64,000 bases of DNA, from NCBI RefSeq assembly GCF_036850765.1, contig NC_089493.1, positions 298,584,349 through 298,648,348 of the forward strand, in the 5' to 3' direction. Shown one piece after another: positions 20,715 to 31,340 of this stretch. The first letter of the stretch is position 1; every line of letters starts with the position of its first letter. Position numbers and translations under genes: made by a program. The stretch comes from Saccopteryx bilineata (Eukaryota; Chordata; Mammalia; Chiroptera; Emballonuridae). The notes under the pieces were generated by a model. That model had not been told where the DNA came from. It worked only from the letters and a program-made list of their open reading frames with translations, and searched no databases.

Positions 20715-21195
20715 GCGGACAGTGGCTGTGCCCCTTGGAGAGAAGGCAGTGAGGGTACCTCAGATGATGCACGTGTCAGCAACAAGTGGTACGAGTGGGT
20801 CCGCGTTTCCCGCCAGCGTTGTAGACCCCTCGTGGAAACTTCGCGGTGGAGTCTGGGCGGTGTCCAGTGCGTTCCTGTGGGGGGGAGAAGCGAGGAAGGG
20901 TTTAGGTTGTGGGGGGAGGTCCCCGGGGAAGTCTGTGGGGTATGACGTGGCCAAGTGGGGAGTCGCAGGGAAGGGAGCTCGGAGACGGGGTCAGGGGGGA
21001 GCCCGGAGCGCAGTGCCCGTGCCCGGTGCTGCCCTGGGTGCGGGGCTGTGGGAAGGGAGAGGGTGTGGAGGGGGAGGTGGGGACGGAGGAAAGGAGAGGC
21101 ACTCACTCAGTCCGTGAGTGTTCCTGGGAGGGGAGGTGCGGTGTGTCCCTGTGAGGAGGGTTATTAAAGGGCTGGGTTTCGGGGGCGGGTCCTGG
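20715..21195 (+). promoter_or_regulatory. GC- and CpG-rich block, copy 1 (exon and/or CpG island candidate)
   Basis: Dense CpGs (for example GTCCGCGTTTCCCGCCAGCG, AACTTCGCGGTGGAGTC, GTGCCCGTGCCCGGTGCTG) in a window otherwise low in CpG. Homologous to about 30930-31340. A CCCTCGTGG core at 20827 resembles the reverse CTCF core of the repeated exon. It starts directly after a strong acceptor, so it may be an exon; the CpG density also suggests a small CpG island. Confidence 0.45.
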
Positions 21196-22537
21196 GTGGA
21201 GTCTCATAGAATATTGAAATGAGGTAGCCCCGGGGGAGGCTGTTGTCAGCTGGTTGTTTGGAGGTCTGAGGAAATGGTATCTTTGATGCTGTGTGTAGGG
21301 ATACGGCATTGTGCATTTGTGTGTGTTCACATTGGGTTGTTTCCTGTTTATCTTTTTTCAAAGGTTTCCAGTTTCCCCAGTATGCATGTCAAGACAGGAT
21401 CCTCAGTGTACGGCCCGTGGCCATGTCCCCATAGTGAGTTTTAGTACGTTTGCCGCTGTATTTGCTGTGCAGAGGTGCCTCCATGTCTGATGGTGTGATG
21501 AGGACATGATTCCTGGGTCACTGGTGATTGCAGTGAGTGTCCCTGTAAAAGTCACAGAGAAGGGAGACCTTGGGAACGCTGCACCCCAGGTCTAGGAGGG
21601 ATTTTGGGAGCCAAGGCGAGGATAGGCCATTTGGGATTTATATCTCAATACTGAGAGATTGTCTTTCCGGCAGGTTATTTCATGTTCTGCGAATGGAGGA
21701 GGAATCAAGGAGGAGATTGCAAGAGGTTGGGAAAGAGCAGGTGTTGAAGTGGAGTGTACAGCAGTGAGGATTGCTGGAGTTCACAGCTCAGGAGCTGGGG
21801 ACTAGCAGGTGGATTTTGGAAGATGTGTTCTATTGCATTCTCATCAGTGGTGATGGCTATCTGTGAGGGGTAGGATAGGTCAATCTATTTAGGAAATTGT
21901 ATGTCTGGGGCCTCCCCCCCTTTCTTCCTGGTCTACTATTGTATTTTGAAGTTTGGAATCCCATGAGTGAGAGACTGTTTGCTAGTGACACCATTTTTGT
22001 GTCCATAACGGGTATTGCTGGCACCTGCCTGTGATACTTCATTTCTTTCAGGATGGTTTCCGTTTCGGTGACAGTGGTTGGCGTTAGTTTAGTTTGTGCT
22101 TTCTCAAGGTTTGTGTTTAGGTGGGAAACAGTAGTAACATATTTAAGTGTGATATTTTTGTTGCTTGGGTGTGTATTATGGGGGCTTGTTGTGAGGCAAG
22201 GTATATGGGAGAAGACAATAGTACATTCTTTTGTTCCCCTTTTATGGGTCTTCCATTGCTTCTTGTCAGTGTGTCCAGGTCTGGTGCATGCTTCCCCACC
22301 ACGTTCTTGATTATACTGGTTTGTTGCTACAATGCATGTGGAGTGTGTTGATGCAGCAAAAAGTTTGCTGTAGAATGTACTGTATGTCATGTAAAATTTT
22401 TTTGGTTGTTTTCAATTATTTTAATGTCTTGCTCCTTTATGTCATAGGCAGCTCCAAGGTTTTTTATTAGTGGAGGGTGGATATTAACATTCAGAAGGAA
22501 GTGATTTAAGTGGATGGCAGGATGTAGGGGTGCCATT
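21196..22537 (+). repeat. Local repeat unit C, copy 1, downstream part
   Basis: Collinear with 31350-32540: GTCTCATAGAATATTGAAATSAGG, TTGGGGATAGGGCATTGTG-type sequence, GGTCTAGGAGGGATYYTGGGAGCCAAGG, GGAAATTGTATGTCTGGGGCCT, TGATACTTYATTTCTTTCAGGATGGT, GGCGTTAG, TTGTGAGGCAAGRTATATG. The last contains an acceptor-like TTTCTTTCAG in both copies (22052; 32201). From about 22395 it passes into sequence shared with 51770-51950. Confidence 0.7.
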
Positions 22538-22841
22538 TCTTTTCTTTTGACAGAGATAGAGAGAGGGACAGCCAGACTGGAAGGGAGAGAGACGAGAAGC
22601 ATCAATTGTTGGTTGTGGCACCTCAGTTTTTTCTCACTGACTGCTTTCTCATGTGCCTTGACCAGGGGTCCACAACAGACTGAGTGACCCCTTGCTCAAG
22701 CCAGCGACCTTGGGCTGAAGCTTGTGAGCCTTGCCCTAACCAGATGAGCCCACACTCAAGCTGGTGACCTTGGCATTTCGATCCTGGGTCCTCCGCGTCC
22801 AAGTGCGATACTCCATCTACTGCACCACTGCCTGGTCAGGC
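22538..22841 (-). repeat. VES-type SINE, shared with the 52 kb copy
   Basis: Antisense: TTTGACAGAGATAGAGAGAG, GAGACGAGAAGCATCAATTG, and a head ending CACTGCCTGGTCAGGC. The same insertion in the same flanking sequence occurs at about 51955-52235, so it predates the duplication of these two unit A copies. Confidence 0.9.
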
Positions 22842-24557
22842 TTATACGGTTGTTCTGATACCAGTTATTATATATATTATAATTTTTCTTTTATGTAAAG
22901 AGAACCCTTTGTCATATATAATGTTTGTTTGAATTTGTATCCATTAATGTGACCCAACAATTAGGCTATTAATGTTTATTGATTAGGAGTTAGCACAGCA
23001 GTTTATTTTGGTAGCTATATACTAGAAGGAATTATTCAATGCAGTCAGGGTTTCTTCCATTCATTGCTTTTTGTATAATTTCCCTATATTTTGTAGTTTA
23101 ATAGGTAAAGTGAAACTAAGGCAATAGTACTATTAAAAGTCTTGTTGTTTATATGTGTGATAGAATGAGTTTATAGACATGTTTGTGAAGGGATTTTATG
23201 TAAAATTGTTTTTAATTTGGTTAAGAAAAAAAAGTAGAATGAAAGTCATTAGTATTGGAAATGAAGGGGTAGAAGGTGTTCTAGGAACAGGAAGTATTTT
23301 GCAATAAAGTATTTTGCAATAAATTGCCATGTAGGTCAGTTGGCAATTGTGCAAAAAGTGGAAAAGGAACTAGTATATGGTGGAGGTAGGAAAGGAAAAG
23401 ACTAGGGTGATTGATGATCAGTTACGTTATTGAAGCCGTATTACTGCACATGTCATGAGTTATGAGCTAGCAAGGATGCTTCGAAACGTCCTGTGGTTCA
23501 CAGGTGGTTCAGTGTCCTAATGTGTTCCACAGTCGTTGTCCTGAGAATGCAGGCCAGTGGGTTCTCAGTGGCCTCTGTGATCTATGTGATGCTTGTTCCT
23601 TGGTCGCATGGTCTGGAAGTGCATCGAAGGCCAGGATAGTTCTACCTCGTCAGGATGTGAGTCAGAGACACTTCTTGGTGCTGCAGATAATCCCCTGTTG
23701 CTGAGATAGTTGCGTGTTGTTCAGTATCTGCCCTGGAGGAAAAGGTGAGGCAGCGTGTGTTTGAGCAATGGCACAGCAGAAGAATGGCATATTAGAGAAA
23801 ATTTTTTTTTGTAAATTTTAAACTGTATCATGTGGTTTAGTGTAGTTTGAGTGAGGGTGAGAATAAGGATAAGGGTTCCAGAATGTAGGGTTTCTATGCT
23901 TTGGTTTATTTTGTAGGGGAAATGAAGGTCTTTGAGAGTAGTAGTAAACTTTGATTTGTGGTATATTAAAAGTTTTACCAAGAAGGAAGTCTATTGCTAG
24001 AGAGGAATTTGTTCATGATTTCAGCAAAGGAAAATAATACAAGTTTAGAGAGTGAATGCTAAAATGTAAAAGAGTAGGAATACGTATTCTATGTGACATG
24101 AAGAAAAAGTTAGTAAAGACCGGATGATGGTTCGTGAAAAGAAGCAGTGATCTGGAGAGAGCCAGTCTGGCTCATGAACATGATTTAGTATCTGAAGTTG
24201 TAAGATGTTCCGTGAGTCTGTCATGTTGTGGGGTGTGTTCTCAGCCTGGAGCACTCCTCCCGAATTGTTGAAGACGGTGGTCTTGTCTGTGTCGTTGTTC
24301 TGTCTGTGTGAGCTCCCATGTGGCTAGTTGAAGAGAGGCAGCATATGTGATCCAGGATGCAAAATGACCAGCTGTTTGTACTGTACTTGACTCTTCATGT
24401 TTCATGGAAAGTAGGGTTTGTCCTGGTGAAGTAGTGACCGTTTGGGCCAGATCATTCTGTGTCCCCCGGGTGAACGCCGTCTGCATCGACGGGGCTCAGG
24501 AGCACCTGTTCTTTGTCTCCACTGCTCAGGCAGCCCCACCGTGTTCACATGTGAAAC
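22842..24557 (+). repeat. Local repeat unit A, copy 2, upstream of the repeated exon
   Basis: Collinear with 52236-54228 and, from 23080, with 8923-10348. Marks: TTTGTCATATATAATGTKTGTTTGAAT, GCAGTTTATTTTGGTAGCTA, ATTTTGCAATAAAGTA, GTTCCACAGTCGTTGTCCTGAG. A CTAGAAACGTCC-like stretch is not coding. No gene seen. Confidence 0.75.
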
Positions 24558-24602
24558 ACCGCCATCTTGGCCGAATATGCCCTGGGGGCACAGTCACCTT
24601 TG
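24558..24602 (+). promoter_or_regulatory. YY1-like / palindrome module 3
   Basis: CGCCATCTTGGC at 24560-24571 is a full YY1 consensus, followed by GAATATGCCCTGGGGGCACAG, whose right arm is partly altered, and TCACCTTTGG. It lies about 150 bp upstream of repeated exon copy 2. Confidence 0.65.
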
Positions 24603-24719
24603 GAGCAGAAACTAGTGAGGCGTAAGTTTGGAAGATTTCTGGATCCTGAAAGGATTTTAAAGCAGCATTTTTATAATATTTCCATTGTAATTGTTTTGTA
24701 ATTGTACTTGTTACCACAG

Positions 24720-24876
24720 GTGTGGAGTGGAAGACGGTCTCCTTTAAAATCGCCGTCCGCGCGATGCCCTGCGCCCTCGTGTGGACACCTCTGCGAATGA
24801 CACCTTAGCGCAGGTGCACAGATCATGTTCAGCAGAGCGGATCCTCTATGAACGCGGCGTTCAGTCTTCCGTTTAG
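24720..24876 (+). ncRNA. FIRRE: Repeated exon (RRD-like), copy 2, 157 bp
   Basis: The acceptor GTTACCACAG ends at 24719; the donor is TAG|GTAGTG at 24877 (usable but not ideal). Core GCGCCCTCGTGTGGAC (24771-24786) matches the reverse complement of the CTCF consensus. Shares TCGCCGTCCGCGCGATGCCC and TTAGCGCAGGTGCACAGA with the other copies. No conserved frame. Confidence 0.62.
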
Positions 24877-25021
24877 GTAGTGTTTTCTGTCATGGCCGAG
24901 TATTTTGAAGGGTGTGTGTATGTGTGTTTTGTTTCCGAAGAAGTGAATGTCTGTCTATGAATGAGAGAGGTGTTTGTTATCCATCTAGTTCAATGATAAA
25001 TTTTTGTAATTTTTGTTGTAG

Positions 25022-25109
25022 GTCTGCTTTAGGTCATTGGGAATTTTTGTTACAGATTTCCTGTGAAATACATGAAAAGCAGGAACCCCCAGGTCCATGT
25101 AACCAAACA
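25022..25109 (+). ncRNA. Second repeated exon candidate, copy 2, 88 bp
   Basis: Preceded by ATTTTTGTTGTAG; the donor is ACA|GTAGGAAGCG. It keeps GGAACCCCCAGGTCCATGTA in place of GGAACTCCCGGGTCCATACA of copy 1. The position relative to the 157-bp exon is conserved. Confidence 0.38.
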
Positions 25110-25725
25110 GTAGGAAGCGCTGGTCTTTGTAGTCCTGGATTTTGCCCTCAGATGTACTAAGTGTTGTATAATGTCCATTTGTATGATGTTTGCATGATTC
25201 ACGTGGGTTCCAAAGTAGGTTTACAGTGGTGAGTAGGAGAAGGAATAAATTGTCATATTCCTATCTAGCAATTAGTGTAGTATTTTTCATAGAATAACCA
25301 TCAATCTTTATTGGGCTCACCCCATAGAACTTTACCCACCGTTTTCCTTGGAAGTTGTGTGTCTTTTGTCAGGTTTTGTATTTCAGAATGTCTCCCATGG
25401 GGTGGCTTGTGTCTTTACATTGAAAAGAAGGCATTTTATTATTATTATATTTTTTAGTTTTATGAAGTGTCAACATATGTATGTGGCTATGGTAAATATG
25501 CAGGTATGTATGCAGTTCCTGGGTGTTTATATGTGAATGAGAGATGAAAAAGTATAGTTGGGTGCAAGCAGTAGGGTTTGTAGTCTGGGTCGTATGGATG
25601 TTTTGGGGTGGATCTTTCTTTGTCCTGGGTGACTGGCTGTGCATTGTAGGTGCTTTCCTGCATCTGTTCTTTCTATCTGCTGAATGCAAATAAAGAATAG
25701 TTTCCACAGTGTTGTTAATACAAAA
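25110..25725 (+). repeat. Local repeat unit A, copy 2, downstream part
   Basis: Collinear with 10891-11503 and 55256-55759. Includes ATGTCTCCCATGGGGTGGCTTG, ATGCAGTTCCTGGGTGTTTA and AGTAGGGTTTGTAGTCTGG. No gene seen. Confidence 0.7.
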
Positions 25726-25772
25726 CGACACATTTTAGTCAAATATGCCCTGGGGGCATATTCACCTTTGGT
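25726..25772 (+). promoter_or_regulatory. Palindrome module 4 (YY1 core lost)
   Basis: The palindrome AATATGCCC/TGG/GGGCATATT is perfect at 25742-25762 and TCACCTTTGG follows, but the preceding YY1 core is replaced by ACACATTTTAGTC. The palindrome is therefore kept independently of the YY1 site. Confidence 0.5.
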
Positions 25773-25976
25773 ACAGAAGCCTGAGGCAGAAGCCTGACAT
25801 TCAATATTTCTGAAGACTAGTGTGATAGGAACACAGTTTTTTTTGTTGTTGTTATTTCTCTGCTGAAAGTGTTTTCTAACTGTACCAGTGATTTATGTTG
25901 GGGTTATCATTTGTGGCTTTCAGATGTTTCTTTGAAAAGATGTACATGGGATGATGCTGTGTTTACCATCCCTTAG
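25773..25976 (+). repeat. Local repeat unit A, copy 2; empty Rhin-1 site
   Basis: Contains TGAAAGTGTTTTCTAACTG at 25864-25882, the uninterrupted form of the site that carries a Rhin-1 SINE at 11634-12124 and 55891-56293. Confidence 0.75.
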
Positions 25977-26169
25977 CAGGCGTCCCCAAACTACAGGCCC
26001 TCGGGCCACGATGCGGCCCCCTGAGGCCATTTATCCAGACCCCACTGCACTTCTGGAAGGGGCACCTCTTTCATTGGTGGTCAGTGAGAGGAGCACTGTA
26101 TTTGGCAGCCCTCCAATGGTCTGAGGGACAGTGAACTGGCCCCCTGTGTAAAAAGTTTGGAGACCCCTG
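25977..26169. mobile_element. hAT-type element, shortened copy
   Basis: Starts CAGGCGTCCCCAAACTACAG and ends AGTTTGGAGACCCCTG. The interior (TGGAAGGGGCACCTCTTTCA, TGGTCAGTGAGAGGAGCAC, CCAATGGTCTGAGGGACAGT) matches the complement of the family at 37300-37640 and 52768-53076. Absent from the homologous sites in copies 1 and 4. Confidence 0.85.
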
Positions 26170-26483
26170 CAAAGGTTTCTAGATGGATGGTGAGGAGAGT
26201 CATAGAGATTTTATGCAGTTTTAGTGAATTGAAATGTATAGGAAGTTATTTTACCATTCAATAGGGTCAGTTTTCAAAAACTTCAAAGCCTTCTTGGAGA
26301 GTATCTTTGATTTTCATTGATTGGGTATGGAGGAGTAGTTATGTATGTTGAAGTTATTTGCCATGTAGAGATTTTTTTAGTATTCTTAATGAATTTTTTT
26401 GGGGGAGGATATAGTATAATACCCTGAGAAAGGTGGTGATTGTTGAAGATTATTTTTGTCACAGGTGAATTATTCATTCATTT
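26170..26483 (+). repeat. Local repeat unit A, copy 2, end
   Basis: Matches 12220-12500 and 56395-56680. TTCTAGATGGATGGTGAGGAGAGTC, AGTGAATTGAAATGTATAGG and GAGAAAGGTGGTGATTGTTGAAG are recognisable. No gene seen. Confidence 0.7.
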
Positions 26484-26803
26484 ATTTTATTTTTTTTACA
26501 GAAACAGAGTCAGAGAGAGGTATAGATAGGGACAGACAGATAGAACTGGAGAGAGATGAGAAGCATCAATCATTAGTTTGTCGTTGTGATACCTTAGTTG
26601 TTCATTGATTACTTTCTCATATGTGCCTTGACCGTGGGCCTTCAGCAGACCGAGTAACCCCTTGCTCGAGCCAGCGACCTTGGGTCCAAGCTGGTAAGCT
26701 TTGCTCAAACCAGATGGGCCCATGCCAAAGCTCGGGGTCTCGAACCTGGGTTGTCTGCATCCCACTCTGACGCTCTATTCACTATGCCACCGCCTGGTCA
26801 GGC
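26484..26803 (-). repeat. VES-type SINE, private to copy 2
   Basis: Antisense, head ending CACCGCCTGGTCAGGC. Flanked by ATTCATTCATT-rich sequence on both sides (about 26468-26483 and 26804-26818), consistent with a target duplication. Not present in copies 1 or 4. Confidence 0.88.
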
Positions 26804-26834
26804 AATTCATTCATTCATTAGTTTGTTCATTTAT

Positions 26835-27001
26835 TCATTTATTTATTTTAGATTTTAGAGAGAGGAGAGAGAGGGTGGTAGGAATGGGAAGCATGAACCT
26901 GTTGCTTCTCATTTCTTCATTGATACAGCAAGCCCAGGGTTTGGAACCAGTGACCTCAGTATTTTAGGTTGACACTTTATCAACTGAAATATCAGTCAGG
27001 C
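26835..27001 (-). repeat. Old VES-type SINE shared by copies 1, 2 and 4
   Basis: GATTTTAGAGAGAGGAGAGAG, GGAAGCATGAACCTGTTGCT, AGGTTGACACTTTATCAACTG and a decayed end CAGTCAGGCTCACAC. Orthologous fragments are at 12508-12605 and 56690-56838, so the insertion predates all three copies. Confidence 0.75.
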
Positions 27002-27073
27002 TCACACATGTATTTCAAAAGATGGATCATGTGCAGCTTTATGGAATATGTATTGACTCCTGACTTTTTCCAG

Positions 27074-27118
27074 GTGTCTCCTGAGCCTAGGACGCTCGTA
27101 CCCAGTGTTTGGAAGATG
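27074..27118 (+). ncRNA. Small exon candidate, 45 bp
   Basis: Preceded by CTCCTGACTTTTTCCAG (strong acceptor) and followed by ATG|GTAAGTTTTG (consensus donor). The homologous sequence at 56910-56955 keeps the body (GTCTCCTGAGCCTAGGACRC, GTTTGGAAG) but has lost the AG and has a weaker donor. Confidence 0.35.
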
Positions 27119-27367
27119 GTAAGTTTTGTCTTTATTGGTGTTGTTCTTTAGAGGTCAGCCTCCCTGTTAGTCATTGAAGAAAGGTATCCTTTCAGCTGTA
27201 GGATGGAAAAGGACATGCTGTTTGTGTTGTGTTCTTAGTAGTATACAGCTATTGTTCTCGGTCATTATTGACCTGGGTGAGGGCCCCGTGCGCCCTATAT
27301 GCTTAGTAGGAGGTGCCACTGTCTGCACTGGTAGCCAGCAAAGCCCACCATGTCTGTGATGTGACAT

Positions 27368-27408
27368 GCCGCCATATTGGGGAAATATGCCCTGGGGGCA
27401 AAGTTAAT
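27368..27408 (+). promoter_or_regulatory. YY1-like / palindrome module 5
   Basis: CGCCATATTGGG at 27370-27381 is followed by AAATATGCCCTGGGGGCAAAG; the left arm is intact and the right arm decayed. The homologous site in copy 4 (57258-57302) is more decayed. Confidence 0.55.
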
Positions 27409-28540
27409 TTTGATTGTGAAAGACCTGAAACTTAGTATTTTTATCATCTTTCTGTGGAAATTATTTTCTAATCACAGTAGTGATTCATTTGGGGGTTATT
27501 TTATAAGTTTATGTGAAAAGATGGTAATGTAATGGGTATAATTACTCCCTTTTCTAACAGGTTTCTAGATGAGTGTCATGTAATATTATTTTCTCATATA
27601 GTTGTTCTGACAACAGTTATTCTATGAATGAAAGATTTTTCTTATTATGTAAAGAGAAACCTTATGGTACACAATGATAGGAATTTCCACCTAGTACTGC
27701 AGGTTCCATACTAACATATAGGCTATTTATGTGTATTGATAAGAAGAAGGGTGTTTTTTTTTGTTTGTTTTTTAGTGTATCTGGTGATGTAGTATAGTGT
27801 GAAGTAGCAATGAGGGTCAGGGTTCCAGAATATAGGGTTATTTGTGGGTTCTTAGAGGAACCAAAGATAGAGGAAACTGGTAGTAAGCCATGGTCTGTGG
27901 TGTATTAAAAATTTGTCTTGAGAAAAAGTGTATTTTTGGACAGGTATATGTGTGTCATTTTAGAAAAGCCTAAGAAGAGTAGTTTAGAGAGTGAATTCTG
28001 GCAAGTGAAAGAGTTTTGAGAAAGATTCCTAGCGACATTCAGAAACAGTCAGGAAAGACCACGTGGTGAGTCCTGAGGAGAAGCAGAGATCCTGATAGGA
28101 CCAGTCTGATTCATCAGAGAGTGATTCAGCGTCCAAGTTGTGAGATGTTCCTTGCCTCTCAGATTTTCTGGGACATCGTCCCAGCCTAAGATCGTATTCA
28201 GCCATTTTTGAAGATGGTTTGTAATTATTTTTTCTCAGGTGTCTGATTCTAGGTGGGTCGGTCAAGAGAGTCAGCATTTGTGATCTAGGATTCCAAATGA
28301 CCCAGCATTTGTATTCTATTTGTGTTGTTGTGCTATAGAGTTGAGAGAAAGTTCTGAGTAGTATTAACATTTTGGGCCAGATTATTATTTTTCCTGGATG
28401 AACATCTCCTATATTAGATGCGCACTTGTTCATTGTATTTACTGCTTGCAAGTAGTGCTCCTTGGAGTGTTGTGAGAAGGTCTGATTCATTCTCAAAGTG
28501 TTGCAGCTGCAAGTCCAAGATGGATTCTATAGTAGGAGAG
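27409..28540 (+). repeat. Local repeat unit A extension, copy 2
   Basis: Collinear with 57303-58330: GATTCATTTKGGGGT, TTCTATGAATGAAAGRYTTTTCTTATTATGTAAAGAG, GTATCTGGTGATGTA, TATTAAAAATTTGTCTTGAGAA, GAAGCAGAGATCC, TGTTCCTTGCCTCTCA. It breaks off near 28440-28540, where unit C sequence begins. AAGATGGATT at 28517 is a weak YY1-like site. Confidence 0.7.
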
Positions 28541-30840
28541 GGAGCCCAGTCTCACCCTCATCAAGCAAGTGCTGGTTACAATAGGAGTAATGAGGGAGTA
28601 GTGGAAAGAGTGCAGGCAGGAGGGAAACATCGCCATCAGCATCTGAAAGCAGCGAAGAGCATCTGAAAGCTGTGAGAGAAGTGAAGCCCAGGAGTGCTTG
28701 TTTTGCTGGAAGGAAAGGAGGAGCCCTGTGAGAGAGAATGGGACAGAGAAAAGGAAGGTCGTTTGAATCAGAGAGATGCATGGCGCAGAGAGGAATTGTA
28801 TCTGAAGTTAGAGTCCAATAGGGAGCAGCTTTCTGGGACCCAGTGAAGGTGCCAGATGGCAGGGAAAAAGACTCATCTATGTAACAGAAATTAGGGAGTC
28901 TGTGGACAACTTTAGCTCTCTGAGTGAATGGATTCAAGCTGCAGGTCCAGAAGAGGGTGAAGGAGAGGTTAAGAATTAGTCAGTGGGGGTCCCACTCACA
29001 GAATCCTGTAGTCACACAGACCTACTGTGGAGAAGGTCTCTCGTCCAATCCTCCGCACCTGAGAACCTCAAGTTGAGCCTGAGTCCCGCAGGAGGTCTCC
29101 TGGCGTGGAGGGGCAGGGGAGTGCTTGCAATCCACGGTTTTCCTGGAGTAGGGTAATCCTCATGAGCGCGAGGAAGTAGGAACAGTGAACACTCATGAAC
29201 AGTGTTCAGTTTGTGTTCTTTAGGCGTTTTGGGACCAAGGTGGAGAAGTTGGAATGGGGGAGGGGGGTAGGTCGTAGAATTCAGTGACATGGTAGTGTGT
29301 GAATTTTCTAATGGTTTGGCACGAGAAAGGCGGGTGATCTTACCCTGCAGCAGGGAGGTTGTCCCAAAATTGAAAGGGAACTCATGGGGTCCCATTGCAA
29401 GGTCAGTGGAGGAGTCCGTGGGAGAGCAGAGCCCACTGACTTGAGCGAGTCTATATGGGGAGGGTGCGATCTGGGAAGCAGTGTCGGGTGGCGTCAGACA
29501 CTCCATGGCCAGTGAACAACCTGGTTGTGTCCATGGGAAAAAAAAAAGCAGTCCGCTTGGGGTGTTGGGAAATGTTATTCAGGTTGCCTGTCCTTTCCTG
29601 TGTGTCCGGGAGTGCAGAGTATGGAGTCTTGTTGAGTTCGTGAGGGAGAGATTTAGTAGTGTGAATCCAAGGGAGACGGAGTCAGGGAGTCTGTTCATCA
29701 TTTCGAAGACTGAATACAGAGGGAAGGGTTTAGCATGTTGGAAGGAAGGATGCCACCCAGACTGGGTCCCTGAGGCTCTGAGGAGAAGAGGAGCCCTGCA
29801 CTGGGTGGTCTGATAGGGAAGCAATGAAGTGACCTGCAAATCTGTTCTGAGAGGCCCAGATGTCGGGTTGCAGTGACCCAGCTCGGTGGAAGCTTTCAAA
29901 AATCCAGGAAAGGAGGTTGTTGCCGTGTCTAGCGAGTTGGGTTCCTGGTACAGGGAGGAGGACAAAGCAGCCCATGGGGAAGCTGAGGCCTTTCAAGTAT
30001 TAAGGAAGGGAGAGGGTTAGTTAGGGTCATGGAGAAGGGGTCATTGGCTCACTCATGCTGTCCCATAGTTTTCCTCTGAATGTATTCTTGTGGGTACATG
30101 ATGGGTTGTGAAGAGGGCAAAGTGGAGGTGATGCTGTTCACGATGGGTCACCTTTGCCTCAGAGACTCATTGTCGTGGGTGCCGGGAGGAGAGAGTGGAG
30201 TAAAGGGAGGTGAAGGTGGTTTCAGGTAAGGAAGAGTGAAGGAGAGGGAGTAGGGATTGGAAACGGAGCTGAGGGTTTCTTAAGGCAGACTTTCTGCAAT
30301 GGGTAGTGGCTGCTCGGTATGTTAGAAAGAAGTGTTCAGAGAAGAGCCTGCTCGTGCCTTTTCTGTGAAAGAAAATTTATTTCATGTCTCATGGTTGTTG
30401 TGATGGAAAAAATAGAATTTCTCCCCTCAGTGAAATTGGAATGTAGAAATAAGGAATCCTTCAGTGGCAAAGAGGTTACTTTTTTAGAAAAACAAAAAAC
30501 AAAAAACAAAGCATGGATTTGGATGAGAAGACTGTGAGGAGAGAGAAGCACTGTGCCGTTTACTTTTCTTTATTTTTCCATTCTGTGTTCCGAGGTTTTC
30601 TGTCAGCTGTGGTCTGTGTTTGGTTGGAGCCCACTGGGTGGACGCTTTCTGCCGGCACCCTGTCTGTGAGGGCGCACAGTGTGGGCATGAAGACAGATGT
30701 GTCCTGTCACAGGAGGTGCCCGTTGGTGTTCTTAGAACCAGTTCTTAGTCTGAGTTGCATGATATAGCTCTGGGAACGAGGACGAGAGTGTACTAGACCC
30801 TGAAAAAACCTTACATGTAAATGGGGGCTGTTACCTTTCA
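28541..30840 (+). repeat. Local repeat unit C, copy 2, upstream part
   Basis: Bases 28600-29010 match 19620-20010 and about 29330-29830 match about 18300-18800, in swapped order, which implies rearrangement. The rest is purine-rich and G-rich on the plus strand without a conserved frame. Nothing gene-like is found. Confidence 0.45.
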
Positions 30841-30929
30841 CTACGGAGCAATGGAGTCTTCAGGGAGGTCGTTCACTTTCGTTTGGGGGGATTGGCGCCC
30901 TTTCAGAGAGTCTTCAGTCGTCAGCCTAC

Positions 30930-31340
30930 CGGTGATGCGTTCCCACCGGTCTGACTGGGTCCCAGGGTTCCCACCACCATCGTAGACCCATTGTGGAAAC
31001 TTCGCGGTTGAGTCCGGGCGGTGTCCAGGGCATCCCTGTGGTGAGATAGAAGTGAGGCAGGGTTTAGGTTGAGGGAGATCCCCGGGAGTCTGTGTTGCCC
31101 TCCATGGCCGAGTGGGGAGTCGCAGGGAAGGGAGCTGGGAGACGGGGTCAGGGGGAATCCAGAGTGCAGGCCCGTGCCCGCTGCTGCCCTGGGTGCAGGT
31201 CCTGTGGGAAGGGAGAGGGTGCGGAGGAGGGAGGGGAGGGAAGGGAGGAGAGGAGTGGCACCCGCTCAGTCTGTGAGTGTTCCCAGGAGGGGAGCAGCAG
31301 TGTGTCGGTGTGTTGGCTGTGAGGAGGATTCTTAAGGGGT
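30930..31340 (+). promoter_or_regulatory. GC-rich block, copy 2
   Basis: Homologous to 20800-21160: AACTTCGCGGTTGAGTCCGG, GTGGGGAGTCGCAGGGAAGG, GGAGACGGGGTCAGGGGGA. Fewer CpGs than copy 1 and the CTCF-like core is decayed (CCCATTGTGG). It lacks the strong pyrimidine tract and acceptor of copy 1. Confidence 0.45.

Noticed and set aside
20561..21106. 181-codon minus-strand frame rich in proline and serine
   Set aside because: It lies in the GC-rich block, where stops are rare; the homologous minus-strand frame at 30841-31371 diverges without codon-like substitution and with length changes.
22053..22390. Overlapping open frames on both strands
   Set aside because: The copy at 32200-32540 has stops and indels in all corresponding frames, so there is no sign of coding constraint.
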